A DNA stretch of 64,000 nt from Favolaschia claudopus. Taxonomy: Eukaryota; Basidiomycota; Agaricomycetes; Agaricales; Mycenaceae. Made by a program: the position numbers and the translations under genes. The DNA lies in NCBI GenBank assembly GCA_037176885.1, contig JAWWNJ010000048.1:992001-1056000 (forward strand), written 5' to 3'. This document shows, piece by piece, positions 1 to 11,093 of the stretch (its first letter is position 1; each line of letters starts with the position of its first letter). Below the pieces are notes generated by a model. The model searched no databases. It was not told where the DNA came from and was given only the letters and a program-made list of their open reading frames with translations.

Positions 1-1701
1 TGTTTAGGAGACAAAGGATCTGGCGTAACGCGATCTGTACTAGAAGAGCGAGCAGTAGAACGAGGTGGAGGCTTGAGAGACTCCGCAGCTGAAGCGGCTG
101 GACGCTTAGACGGCCTATCACTATCTATAAAAGAAGAAGACCCAGCACTAGAGGGAGGTTCAAGAGACTCAGAGACTGGAGGCATATTAACCTCGGGCGA
201 ATTCTCGCAATCTGTAAAAGAAGAAGACCGAGCGCTAGAACTAGACAGAGGCTCAAGAGACCCAGGAGGAGGCAAAGCAAGCTCAGAAGACGCAACAGGA
301 CCTGTAAAAGAAGAAGAAGATCTAGATGACTGTGTTTGAAGAGAATCTGTAAAGGTAGAAGCTGGCATTTCTGCACGAGAGAGGGGCGGAGCGCTTGAAG
401 TCCCCTGACAAAAATCCTGTGAAGCGGAAGGCATTGGAGATGGAGCCCCCTGATCTCCATGGACGCTGGGGGAACGTGGAATAGAACCGAGTTCCACAAA
501 TGGAAAATCAAAGACGTTGGCGGTACGAGAGGCATTGGTTTGAACGCCTGTAGGTCCGGGCTCCAAGCCACCAAAGGCAAGAACATTGTTTTCATAGCCA
601 TTGAGCTCCATCATGTCCCACTCGAAGCGGGAAACACAAAGCGGCATGATTAACCGGTAGAGTTGGTGCAGGATCTGGAGCAACTCTTTGATGCGTGCCG
701 CTGCCTGCGGAGTCGCAGTCTGCGACGCAGGAGCAAAGTGCCCATGACCCTCACCCTCACCGTGAGTTGAAGCCAGGTTGAAGGAGCCGTCACCCTTCTG
801 TCTCCCCCCCTCCTTCTCCAATCTCTTGGACCGGAGATTGAGCTTCATACCGTCAAGCAAGAAGATTGCCGGAGCACCCGGACTAGAGTCAGATGGCTCC
901 TCCCCCCACGTCAGCTCAAGAAGCCGTGGCATGAGCGCTTGGACCTCACGACCTTCGCTGTACTGCTGTAGCGAATCGAGGCTATGCGCGCATACGACAG
1001 TGACTGCCGTGTTGGGATTTCCATTGATTAGGTTAACGATAGGGATTCCATGGGACTCTGCACTCGTTCCGTCAAATACAATCGAGGTAGAAATAGCGCA
1101 CAGCTTACGGCTCGTCATCTCCTCAGAGACGGTGATGGCAGGCACAAATGTTGGCAGCCTGGAGCTTGAGGTCATGGTAGCCTCAGACAAATGCATGGAA
1201 TATGTAGATGAGCAGAGAACGACTGACGTTGTTGATATGAGAGAGGGAGCAGCGTCACTAGATTGAGCAGAAGCAGAGTGTACAGAGTCTAGTAAAGGTG
1301 CTTTGTGAATATTGCAATCAAGGGTTGAGAGTAATGGCTTTGACTTACCTGGATGACGGTCTTCAATTGAAGGTAAATCTATTTTACCAGGCAATAAATG
1401 GCCTTGCACTGAAAATCAACAGAGTCAGCCTGGATGCACAGAAAGACTGTACAGTAGACACACCAGACAAGGCCTGATCACCTCTGAGGTGTTGTAACAA
1501 CTCTCCCCCTCCCAAAGAGCCGGCTTTTTGCTTATCTAGATGGGCTTGGGTTTGTGCTGAGGCAGCCAGCAGGGCTTGCTTGAGTTCAGGGGGAGCATCT
1601 TGCAGGTTCAAGGCTTGAATCTGGGCCAGCAGCCCTTGTAAATCCCCCACAGAGTCAGCCTGGCCCCCTTCCATGGAGGCAGAAATGAGGAGCGGAGGCA
1701 A
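1..1701 (-). CDS. Hypothetical serine-rich protein, 3' end outside the window
   Basis: Not recognised. Three exons are supported on the minus strand: 1701-1464, 1408-1349 and 1300 to the window edge. The first intron has a GTGTGT donor and a TTTTCAG acceptor. The second is 48 nt with a perfect AG/GTAAGT donor and a CACAAAG acceptor. Phases agree across both, and the last exon stays open for 1300 nt to position 1. The N-terminus (ATG at 1701, or in-frame ATG at 1674) is leucine/alanine/glutamine-rich and probably helical. The middle has no recognisable domain. The last 150 residues before the edge repeat a serine-rich motif of the type SSSFTD separated by Pro/Glu runs, resembling a disordered linker. 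It lies upstream of an integrase element and could be element-borne. The reading frame is well supported; the function is unknown. Confidence 0.6.
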
Positions 1702-2318
1702 AAGTCAATGACAGCACATGAGATGTGGCAGTGTTGATTGACAGGTGGCTATGACGGCGAGCACTTTTACCATCATTCAATGATGGTAAAGTTGCTCAGC
1801 GTCGTCTTCTACTTGCTCCCCCCTGAGCATTTCAGCTCTATTTGAGTAGATCAATGGGAACAGGACTTGAATAGAAGGCTTTCTGTAGAGGTAGAATATT
1901 TATTTCAATGCAAATTAGGCTGTAATTGAATATATAAATTGAAACTGGTTTTCATTGTGGCAGCTTCAAAAAAAATCAGAGCAGAGCCATATTCAGGCTG
2001 GGACAACCTTTCAGTAATCCCAACACTCATATATGGTGTTTGGCCCAGGAAATGATGTAACAAAACAAGAGGAACAAAATTCGCATTTTGCCAGTATAAA
2101 ATTTATCTATAGGTAAAGAAGACGAAAGCAGGCAAGGGATGTCTGCCAGACTACTTTGTCTATATGTAGGCACTGCGTAGCTAGCCCAATTACATATGCC
2201 AATAAATTGTAGTAGCGCAGGAAATGAAATAAATTCAAAAATTCAAAATGGCCTGACAGAATCTTGTCAACAACGATCGAGTCGCTTGGTGAGGAGAGGC
2301 GGAGTAGGTATACATACA
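1702..2318. other. Gene-free stretch
   Basis: AT-rich intergenic sequence upstream of the minus-strand gene starting at 1701 and downstream of the gene ending at 2319. I see short poly-T and A-rich tracts but no supported ORF, RNA gene or repeat. Confidence 0.5.
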
Positions 2319-3058
2319 TTAATGTGCCCGTGCTCCTCCTACAGCTGGCTGAACTTCCCGACGAAGCTCGCTCAGCTTCCAGCAAAGGGACTGCACTGTA
2401 GATTTCATCGCCGGATTGGGGTCGGTTGCGAGCGCAGTGAGGTTATCTAGTAGGCGCTGCTGGCTGACTGACCGGACTTCAAGGCGTGAGAGCTGCTCTC
2501 GTCGAGACTCTGCGGCAGCTATAACACTCTTGTTATTTGCGAATGTGCCTGACTTCAGGCGAGCCCAGCGAAACAGATCCTCGTATGTTATGGAGATACC
2601 AGCAACGTTGGCAGTCTGGGATGGTTTGTGGATATCCAAGCCAATGCCAGCTGCCACTCGAGCAAGCACACGATAGCGAGTGTACAACAAGTAGGCAGGT
2701 CCGTATCCGCCGTCCAGGAGATTGTTCAAAACAGCGAAGTCTGCCGAGTATCGCATATTAAGCAATTCTTCTGCAGACTGGGGCTAAAATAAAAGCGGCA
2801 TGAGTGAAAGTTAGGGCCTATAAATACGGTGGCGTATACTTGTGAGGGTGCCGCGCATTGCGTTTGTGCATAGAGTGAACTTGGCCAGCATAGACGGCGG
2901 TGCAGCTCTTGACTCGGTGGAGAACGCAGCAGATGCTCGAAGAGAGCAGGGAGCCATGCTGGAGATTGATAGGATTCTGGGATAGACTCCGTGGGCGGTG
3001 GCCCGCCAGGCTCTGTAGTGAATTGGCCGCTTTCGAGGTCAGCAGCAAGTTGATTCAC
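2319..3058 (-). CDS. C-terminal exons, probably of the integrase gene
   Basis: Two coding blocks on the minus strand join cleanly. The upstream block (3058 down to about 2843) ends at a GTATAC donor; the second begins after a TTTTAG acceptor near 2785 and runs 150 residues to a stop at 2319. The second block starts with the residues PQSAEELLNMRYSADF and is rich in Arg, Leu and Ala, so probably helical. No family is recognised. The open frame of the integrase gene (3564-5481) can be continued by plausible splice sites into this block, so I favour one long gene. I could not fix every junction between 3060 and 3500, and one candidate intron there would be implausibly short (22 nt). It could instead be a separate small gene downstream of the integrase. 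Confidence 0.45.
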
Positions 3059-3563
3059 ATTGACAAACTGAGTTGGGTCAGATTCGGTGTCGGGCTGAGA
3101 ACTGAGCTCCGGGGCTTTGAGATTACAGTTCTATGAGAGGAGCTCATGCGGAGGCAGTTACGAGCGCATACTTGGATCTTCCTGATCTGCAGGTAGCAGG
3201 CTGCTCTCCTCCTCCGCAAGCTCGGTTAAGGCTAGGAATCTTCAGCGATTAACCTTTGTTGAGAAACTAGATTCGTACGCGAAGACAGTGGGGCTGGAAA
3301 TCGGACAGTTTGAACAGTTTCGGCACTATAGCGGAAACAACCGACCTTCGCCATTGTCTTGCTGATTGTCTAGAGTGTGAGATGGAAGCAACAAAGGCTG
3401 CTGTTGCCCGCGCCGCCTTGGGATTGTCGTAAGCCGGGGCACCTGGCGAGCTCGGAGTGACAAGACTCCCTCAGCGCTCATGAGAAAGAGGGGCAAGACC
3501 TCTTAGACAAACATCGAAAAACAGAGTGCAAGCATGATTTCATTCGTAAAAACTTCTACATAC

Positions 3564-5481
3564 TGCCAAAGCATCAACCCAAACTGCACGGCGGCTATTC
3601 ATGTTGCGAGAAAGACAATGCGGGTTGATCGCCAAATGTTCATCAAGCTGTGCTACGTGCTCAGCAGAAAAAGGACACAGCGGCTCGACCACTTCGACAT
3701 GCGAGAGGGTGTGCGGGCCTTCGTTAGAAAACGGATTCGATACTGCTTCAAGATCGACATCCTCGTCCGCATTGTGCTCTGTATAGTGAGCCATAAGATC
3801 AGCGTCGTGAAGCTCCTCCCAGTCAATGCCATATGCGTCAAGGTCGTCTATATCGTTGTCATCGTCCAGTGCCTCAGGGTAGCCTTCAAATCCTCGAAGG
3901 CCGTTCTCGATCATACCAAAGAAGAAGAGGTCCCGAGGACTGCGTGTCCTGTCATTGTCAAATCGGATCTTGTGCTCATTCCACGCACGCGCCCACTCTG
4001 CGGCATCCTGGTTTATTGCTGGAAGGAAAAGGTGGTGGAGAAGCCAGATGTGGGCGTCGAGATCAGGACGAAGTCCGCCGCTGTATTCAAGGCTGAGGAA
4101 GAAGTTGCTCCACTTGCGTCCAAACCCGCGAGTAACATCACACCAGAGGCGCTCAATGCGTATATTGTGAACGCTCCTACACAGCAGCATATAAGAACAG
4201 GAGCTCAAGGTACTGAAGAAAGGCAGAGGATTCTGGGAATGAAACCCTCCAATTGTGCAAACCACCCCAGTTGCGTGATCTCGAATACCGAGATCAAATT
4301 GGAGGAATAAGAATTAAGAAGTCGACTCACCGGCCCCAGATGTAGGCACCGTGGTCAGGCCCATGGTGCTCCTCCATCCACTCCGCAACTCGAACATTTT
4401 CAGTGCCATGATCACCACGGACGCGGCGCGGGATCCCGTGCTGCGAGACCACGTCCTCAAGGAAAACCTGCAGCACTGTCGTTGCGCGGTTGTTGTCACT
4501 AGCGCGAATGCCGGTCACGTATCGTGAGTATCCTTCAATGAAGGCATGGATGACAATGCGCCAGCGGCGGAGCCCTGGATATAGTCCGTCAGCAAAAGGA
4601 GGTGTATATACTTCCAGAGCCATTTACCATGTTGCCCGTCATGGTGAGCAAGTGAGTTGGGTCCGGCCACACGGTAGGGCTGACGACCAGTGGCTGTATT
4701 GGAGTAGGAGACAGCAGGCCCGTGTACTCGATTGTAGGAGTCACGGATCCGCGAGGTCGGGACACGAAAGCCAAGCTCGCGAAGATGCCCTGCTATCATA
4801 CGACGGCCAAACGTCGGAAAGATCTCGAGGGTGTGGTGCATTAGCTCGTCGAGCTCATCATCCGTGATGTTGGAGACAGGTCCCGTAGAAGAGGTGTAGG
4901 TGCGAATGATGTCCCCAGTAGTATTATCAACCTGCTCAGTATACACAGGAACAGCGGCCTCCACTAAGCCGTAGTCTAGAGCGCGCCGTCGGATGGAGCG
5001 AGCTGAAACACCGGCCACAGGCGCAAGTCCGGTTGGGCCGCGAAGCTCGAGTCCAACGGCGAGGAAGTTGTAGTCTATCTCGATGCGTGGCCGTCCACGT
5101 CGTCCAGTATGTTCGCGGCGGGCAACTGGAATAGATTGGCGAGGCGCAGGATCCTCAGATTGAATGGTGGCCGTAGCGAGGGCTTGAGTCATGGCATCGA
5201 TGCTCGTTTCCATGACCTGGCGCTCAGCAGCTGGAAGGACATCGGTGTGCTGAGAAGAATCAGTTTGTGGGTGAAGAGACGAGGGGGAGTAAAAGAGACT
5301 GAACCTGCTGTATGGCCTCCAGAAGACGCGATACCCCACTTTGCTGTTCCTGGAGCCGCAGACGGTCTCCAATCTGGGTGCGTAGAGCAGCGTTGACACG
5401 GTCACCGAGTTGGATGTAGGCAATGCGTATGCTTTCAAGTCTGAGAGGAACAAGCTGTGGTTCGTCTGTGTTGTTTGCCAT
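3564..5481 (-). CDS. rve-type integrase of an agaricomycete mobile element
   Basis: Four exons are supported: 5481-5305, 5216-4628, 4574-4331 and 4176-3564, giving 541 residues in phase. Residues 1-60 are helical. They are followed by a short Arg/Gly-rich stretch (GRRGRPRIEIDY) and a helix-turn-helix-like region. The catalytic core shows the three acidic residues expected of a DDE integrase: Asp in AHHDGQHG, Asp in RGDHGTENV and Glu in IRIERLW. The core ends with the conserved stretch RSPRDLFFFGM. Proteins of this kind are multicopy in Agaricomycetes and are annotated as integrase core domain proteins; their mobility mechanism is inferred from the fold. The third intron is 154 nt, three times the local norm. 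The C-terminus probably continues after 3564 through a GTATGT donor. All catalytic residues are present and I see no frameshift, so the copy may be young or domesticated. No long terminal repeats were recognised. Confidence 0.8.
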
Positions 5482-5654
5482 GGTACGTAGTATGTAGAGG
5501 GCAAAGAAGGAGGCCTGGTTGGCAAAGCAATATGATTCGATTGACGCGTGGGTGGTGTGCGCTCACTGTTGGCATGATCATAGACGAGAACTAGAAAGGG
5601 GGACTGAAGTGAAATTCAGCAAGGTGACCCCGCACCAAGAAACCCGAGAAAACA

Positions 5655-5800
5655 GCCTAGCAAAATGAAAATGAAATCTGGTGAAACGAAGATGAAAACC
5701 CTTGAAACGAAAACGAGATTTGTTGGAACGAAAACGAAAGTATGTTTGGCGAAAACCAAACTGCCGCCGATTTCTCATTTTCATTTTAGACAGTTTCACT
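5655..5800. repeat. Degenerate purine-strand repeat, GAAAACGAAA-like
   Basis: About 110 bp of near-pure A/G on the plus strand built from variants of AAAATGAAA and GAAACGAAAACGA (5663-5755). It is followed at 5772-5815 by a stretch reading as its reverse complement (TTTCTCATTTTCATTTTAG). The two parts could form an imperfect hairpin of about 30 bp arms. It may be a terminal part of a transposon or a microsatellite-derived tract. Confidence 0.55.
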
Positions 5801-8465
5801 TTCGCGGGGCTGTCTTGCGCTCCGGAGCGATTGATTTTGGGTTTCGTTTGTCATTGCTCTCGTTTGAGCCCGCTGTTGAGAAGTTTTGGCGTTGAGGCAT
5901 TATCACGGTGATCACGGATGAAAACGAGTTGCTAGCCCATCAAAATCAAAACCTGATTATTGTCCGGCCAGGACACCTATACCTATCCCCGGACCCCGGT
6001 TCTGGACCTCACGCGTCCGCGTCTGTCCGTGTCGATGTTCACGTGGTCGCGTTTCCCGCGGCAGATGAAAGCCGATGACCTGCGGTACGGTTGTCCATTG
6101 AAGCCACGGTCTATTTTGGCAGGTGATGATCAACAATCGTTGTTGGGGTCCCTTCTGCCGTGGTGTCACACAGTTACTGAGTGCTTTGGGTCATCTTATC
6201 GGACTCATCATCCCGCCCTCGTCCTACGCGCCGTCGGGAACGCCCTCACGTGACCTCGTTCAGCCGTCTCGCGTCACGATAATGAGCTTGAGGCGAGGTA
6301 ATTTCGAGGATTAGTTAGAATCCCGTGCCGGGTAAATTAAACTCAGAACAGGCTGCGAGTTTCGGCGCCGAGCCCATTGGCAGTTTACCGTACGCGTGAA
6401 ATTCAATTGGGTCAAAATTGGATGAGTCGATGGCACCAATATAGCTCGCTGGCCTACCTTATACTACATGGTGGAAGGAACCTGTAATCAACCGAAGTTA
6501 CTGACCTCACTTGTGTCCCAATTTAGGTTCTTTCTTTGATCGAAATTGATTCTATTATATCGTACTTACTATTTGTTCCTTGACCTTCTCAATGAATTTC
6601 TGGGATCTTGTCATATTCTGATGTGCAAGTGTGTTTCCTACTATAATTTCGTTCCCCTTCTAATGCAGTTCCAGACGTAATAGAGCACTTTGGCAATCTT
6701 ATTTCAAGGTACTACTATTCACACTGCTCCGGCATCCAATTTAAATGTCAATTCTTCAAGTTCTCCAAGTTTTCCCTGTCAAACCTCGACTGTACTCAGC
6801 TCAGCCAGCTTAGCATGAGCACAGCCGTTTATGTGTGATCACTGTCTGGATAGCGGCGCACCCTGTGTTGGATCTCGCTCAATTTACTTACTTTTTCAAA
6901 GCATTACATATTCCCCGACTTGATCCTCTTTATCGATTGCAGTGGGTTTTTCTTTCTGCTGAGCATATTTAGAGGCAGGAGAGGTAGAGAGCATTCCAAT
7001 GAAGAAGGTATGTTACGTTCATTCCTTCGCCTTTCCCATTCCGTCTCGGATACTTCAACTGCCTGATCAGCTGTATTATTTTCCTTAAAATCAGTTGCTC
7101 TCCTTATTCTATCCCCCTCGAACTTTGCATCCAGCGCCCTGGCACATCAGTTCCTCCCCTGTTGTTCGGTCAACGGAAAACTGCCAGAATCAATGTCTAT
7201 GCCAGAGATTTCAATTCACTCGTATCTGCGTCAGGTTGCCAACCTGTATCTCAACTAACCGACTTTGTTCCTGTGAAGGTCAAGTGAAGGTCAGGACAGT
7301 TAAATTCTTCATAAGTATGTCTACCCAAGTCTTCGAAACTGTAGGTCATGTGTTACTCCAATGAAGATGTAGTTCATCGAACTCCCCAGATCCAGATACT
7401 TGATTTTAAGTTTGCACACCGTTGCGGCACGAATTCTCCCGATTCCGATGGACCTATCGAGATCCAATATCTCATTCCATTTCCCTCAGAACGTTAGCTA
7501 ATACCCCAATATTTGACTGAAATATATGGCCTCAAGATGGGAAGCTGCGCGGAGAATACAACTTGTCAGCGAATAAGTAGACGGTGTCCGCACAGAGGGT
7601 TTCAGTTTCGCAAAGTAGATCAGGAGTATAAAAGCCCAGAAGCAATAATCAATTGGATACTGTCTAGAAAGATCCTACAAAACCACCACCGAATTGAACT
7701 TATTTCATTCATCTTGGGGGTTACCTACACCGGCCTGACAATACTCTCAGTTTCTGGTCTATAGACTGAGATTCGTGACCTAGCTGTCTAAAACCTGTAT
7801 GGTAAGGGGTCCTACGCGTATAACATCTTAGAGACGCGTTCCTATCGCAGTTTTGACGTAGAAAAACGCGAGAAAATGAGGTGAACGTGCAGTCACGTGA
7901 CATTGCGATCAAATATCGATGGACCCCTTCTGGATTCTCCCGCGCTCTGATGGCGGTACGGACGTCAGCGCTATGTGCTGCCCGTCACGCAGTTCCGGGA
8001 CCCCAGCTCACCGGTTGATCTCATCACAAAATTTCCTTATTCAGACCGTGGCTTCAATGGACAACCGTACTGCGGCCTCTTGCGGCATCCGGTTCCTTCC
8101 ATCCCGGTTGTCGAATCCCCTGATTCATCTCAAATTTTGACTGCTTCCACACTCGGCAACCACTGACCGCGTTTCGTCCGGTTTGGTCCAGAAAAGCAGC
8201 GACGACTCCCAATTGATTCGTACTCCTTTTGCCCCTTGATCGAATGAAGGTACAGAACTCTTCTATCGAGCCTCGATGCAGCAAAAAGCCGCAAGAGCAG
8301 CAAGAGAATAACTTGTTTCCTCCAACCTCGCAGCAAAACTTCTCCGGATGCCAAGAGAACTTCTGGATTCGCGGCGAAACCCCGCCGCTAAAATAGAAGG
8401 CGGAGATCTGCGTTCAGGGGCAACAAATTAAAATGACATCTGTGCGGACTGCACGTGGCTCGACA
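5801..8465. other. Gene-free stretch with possible element debris
   Basis: No supported gene in about 2.7 kb. The GC-rich part at 5965-6300 and the AT-rich part at 6400-7900 differ in composition. Short ORFs at 7095-7364 and 7513-7764 lack any recognisable domain and codon pattern. The last 500 bp (from about 7960) should contain the promoter of the downstream secreted glycoprotein gene. A CACGTGAC-like motif occurs near 7892. Confidence 0.5.
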
Positions 8466-8473
8466 TATAAAAA
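8466..8473 (+). promoter_or_regulatory. TATA box of the secreted glycoprotein gene
   Basis: TATAAAAA 117 bp upstream of the start codon at 8590, a usual distance for a strongly expressed fungal secreted protein. Confidence 0.6.
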
Positions 8474-8589
8474 CTCACCGTCGCGGGATCCGTTTCTTTT
8501 CGTCCGCCCTCTTTGCGTTCACAAGCAAAGTATTCACGGTCAACATCTCTATAATCAAAGTAATCCCCCACACTCGTTTTCTACACGCA

Positions 8590-10545
8590 ATGTCCTACTC
8601 CCGTCGTCTCGCCGTCGTACCGGCTCTCTCACTCCTTTTCTCCCTCGTCAATGCACAGACCCCTGCGTATGTTGCTTTCCGCCAACTCGCTCAGAGCAAA
8701 ACGCGCTGAATGAATGCTCTTTGCAGATACCAAGGCCAACTCCTCATTGAACCCGGTCTCAACGCTGGTACGTTCGTTACGCGTGAATTTCTTGAAAACG
8801 CGTTGATTGAATCTCGCTGTGTGTTCCAATAGGAATGTGCCTGAACGCTGCTTCCAATGCGGACGGCGCCATCGTCACCATCCAGGCCTGCACCGGTGCT
8901 GACAATCAACGTTGGACTTTCAATGGCGGCAGTGTCAAGGCATTTAGCAACAAGTGTCTCGATGTTGTCGACGGCAAGAATGCCAACGGCGTGAAGCTCC
9001 AGGTCCGTTTCAATTACCGTTCACATATAATGATTGTCCCTGACGTCGCGTTGTATAGATCTGGACCTGCGGATGTAATTATTTTGTTTTCCTCCCCTCT
9101 CCGGCAGAGGCTGACGCGTTTTCTCGCAGCGGGCAACGCCAACCAGCAATGGTACTACACCGGCGACAACCACCTCTCATGGACCAACCACGGAAAATGT
9201 GTGGATCTCACCGACGGAAAGCTCACCGCTGGAACTCGTCCTCAGGTGCGCATTTTCACTCCGTTTCTGTTCCCTTCCTCGTTGACGCCAATCGCGCATG
9301 CAGCTCTGGGACTGCAGCAACAGCAACTCGAACCAAGTCTGGAATGTCGGCTACATGGCCAACCAGCCCCCCAATACCTCTGAGAAGGGTCAAACCGGTA
9401 CCAACAACTGCGGTACTGGGTCTAGCCAGAGCTCGAAGTGTCAGACTGCTTGGATCAAGTGCGTCCCCTCCGCCCTTTCTATCTTCGTAATCTTACATCG
9501 AAACTACCTCTCAGCTCCGCCGACGACTTCTGCCTCTGGGCACCCCCGAACGGCGGCACTATCGGCGACACCGAGCGCGAGGAGGTTGCATGGTGCACCA
9601 AGTCTGGCCGCGGCTCTCGTACCATCCCCAACGGCGCTTTGAAGGGTGTCCACTTCGTCAAGACCCCCGATTATGTGCAGGTTACCGGTGTTGGTGATTT
9701 CACCAAGATCAACATTCCCAAGGGCGATTCGTGAGTGGTTTTTTTTTGTTTTCCGTGGGATGTACGTGTTCTGATTTGAGGTTTATAGTGGAGGCGAGCT
9801 CGGTTCGTGGTGGTCTCGTTTTGGCGAGCGGTGAATGGTATTGACTTGTCGTTGTAGATCCCCATGGTGCGGACGGTAACGGTAACCCCAGTACGTCCCT
9901 TGTCTTTCTCATATTCCGCTCGTACTGACTAACAACCCCCAGTTGGCGGCCTCGTCTACGGCAACACCTTCGGCAACGCTCAACAGTACCACGAATGGAC
10001 TTCCTTCATCTCCGACACCGAGTTCTGCTTCCGCGCGTGCGTTGGCAAGAATGCGGCGAAGAACTGCCAGCACATCTATGATGTTATGGGATGCTACTGG
10101 GTGAGTTTCTCGCGTTCTTGTATCCGACGTACCCCTCCTTCCTCCCTCCTCGCTGCCTTCTCCTCCTCTCCTCTCCCCTCTGTTCCTCGCTATACTACCT
10201 CGTCACCCTCCCCTCTTTCCTTTCGTCTTCCCTCTCATCTCACATGTATGCCGAACGAGACTAATACGCTTCATTCCTCAGAACATGCCCGCTAACTACG
10301 ATGCCGGCAAATTCGAAAACTGCGACGCGGACGATGATGAGCCCATGGGCGTCTACGGCACCTCGACCTGGTACCAAGGCCAGAAGCCCACCCCCGCCGC
10401 ACACCCCGCCGCCAAGTCGTCCAACTGCGTCAGCTTGCCCACCGTCAGCGTTTCGCCTGCTAAGCGTCGCCGCGAGTTGGGTCTCGGGTTTGATGTTGAG
10501 CGGAGGGCGCCGATGCCTGAGATGACCCCTGCGCCTTTGGCCTAA
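8590..10545 (+). CDS. Macrofage activating glycoprotein-like secreted protein, ricin-B fold
   Basis: Eleven exons: 8590-8666, 8727-8767, 8833-9002, 9059-9074, 9130-9245, 9304-9458, 9515-9730, 9789-9802, 9858-9890, 9943-10100 and 10282-10545, summing to 1260 nt (419 residues). A signal peptide ends near VNAQT. Residues 35-165 carry three QxW-type motifs (DNQRWTF, ANQQWYY, SNQVWNV), the hallmark of a ricin-type beta-trefoil carbohydrate-binding module. The second half (about residues 185-370) is cysteine-rich and matches the agaricomycete macrofage activating glycoprotein family, with the stretches DFCLWAPP, KTPDYVQVTG and YDVMGCYWNMPANYD. The family is secreted and probably wall- or glycan-associated; its biochemical activity is not established. 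Exons 4 and 8 are only 16 and 14 nt. The C-terminus has a basic KRRRE stretch. Confidence 0.9.
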
Positions 10546-11093
10546 GTTATTCTCTCCGAGTTTTTGGTCAGACAGTGGTTTGGTATACAGACTATAGTCT
10601 AACTTTTATGTGCACACACGACGAACGGACTTTTTGAAGTACAGTATTGTACCGTAGCCTAGTATCTTGTAATCTGGATGGCAATGCGAATCGTGTTTGC
10701 TTCCTGAGGCTGTGGTTTTCGGTGAATTCGGTCTCTTTCATAAATTTGGTGAGAGATCCTCTATTCCTTTCAAATGTTCGCCTCGACGGACGATGATCCT
10801 TTCTTCCTTCCTGACTACCGAGCACAGGACCAGGACACTCCACCGAGATGTCTGGATGTCCGCACTGTGGGACCCCTAATAAGCGTTGTCCACATGAATT
10901 TCAATTCTATCGCATCAGCGTTGCCCCATGATGCAGCCAATTAAATTCACGGCGTCGGCTCGTTACCAGTTATAGTGGGTTTCTCCTTCTTTCATTCCTC
11001 TTCATCCCACACGCCAGGCGCGCGCGCCTCTGTTTTCTTTTTCTTGTATAACTTATATTCGTTCACGAAACGAAACAACGAAACAACTCAAAC
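10546..11093. other. Intergenic region
   Basis: 3' flank of the glycoprotein gene and promoter of the next plus-strand gene. A TATAACTTATATTC stretch at 11046-11059 lies about 35-50 bp before the start codon. No gene seen. Confidence 0.5.

Noticed and set aside
125..601. 158-codon minus-strand Leu-rich frame
   Set aside because: It overlaps the better supported serine-rich frame of the partial gene in another register and has a composition typical of a shadow frame.
3534..4310. 258-codon plus-strand frame
   Set aside because: It is antisense to integrase exons whose catalytic and conserved residues are clear; no domain appears in the plus frame.
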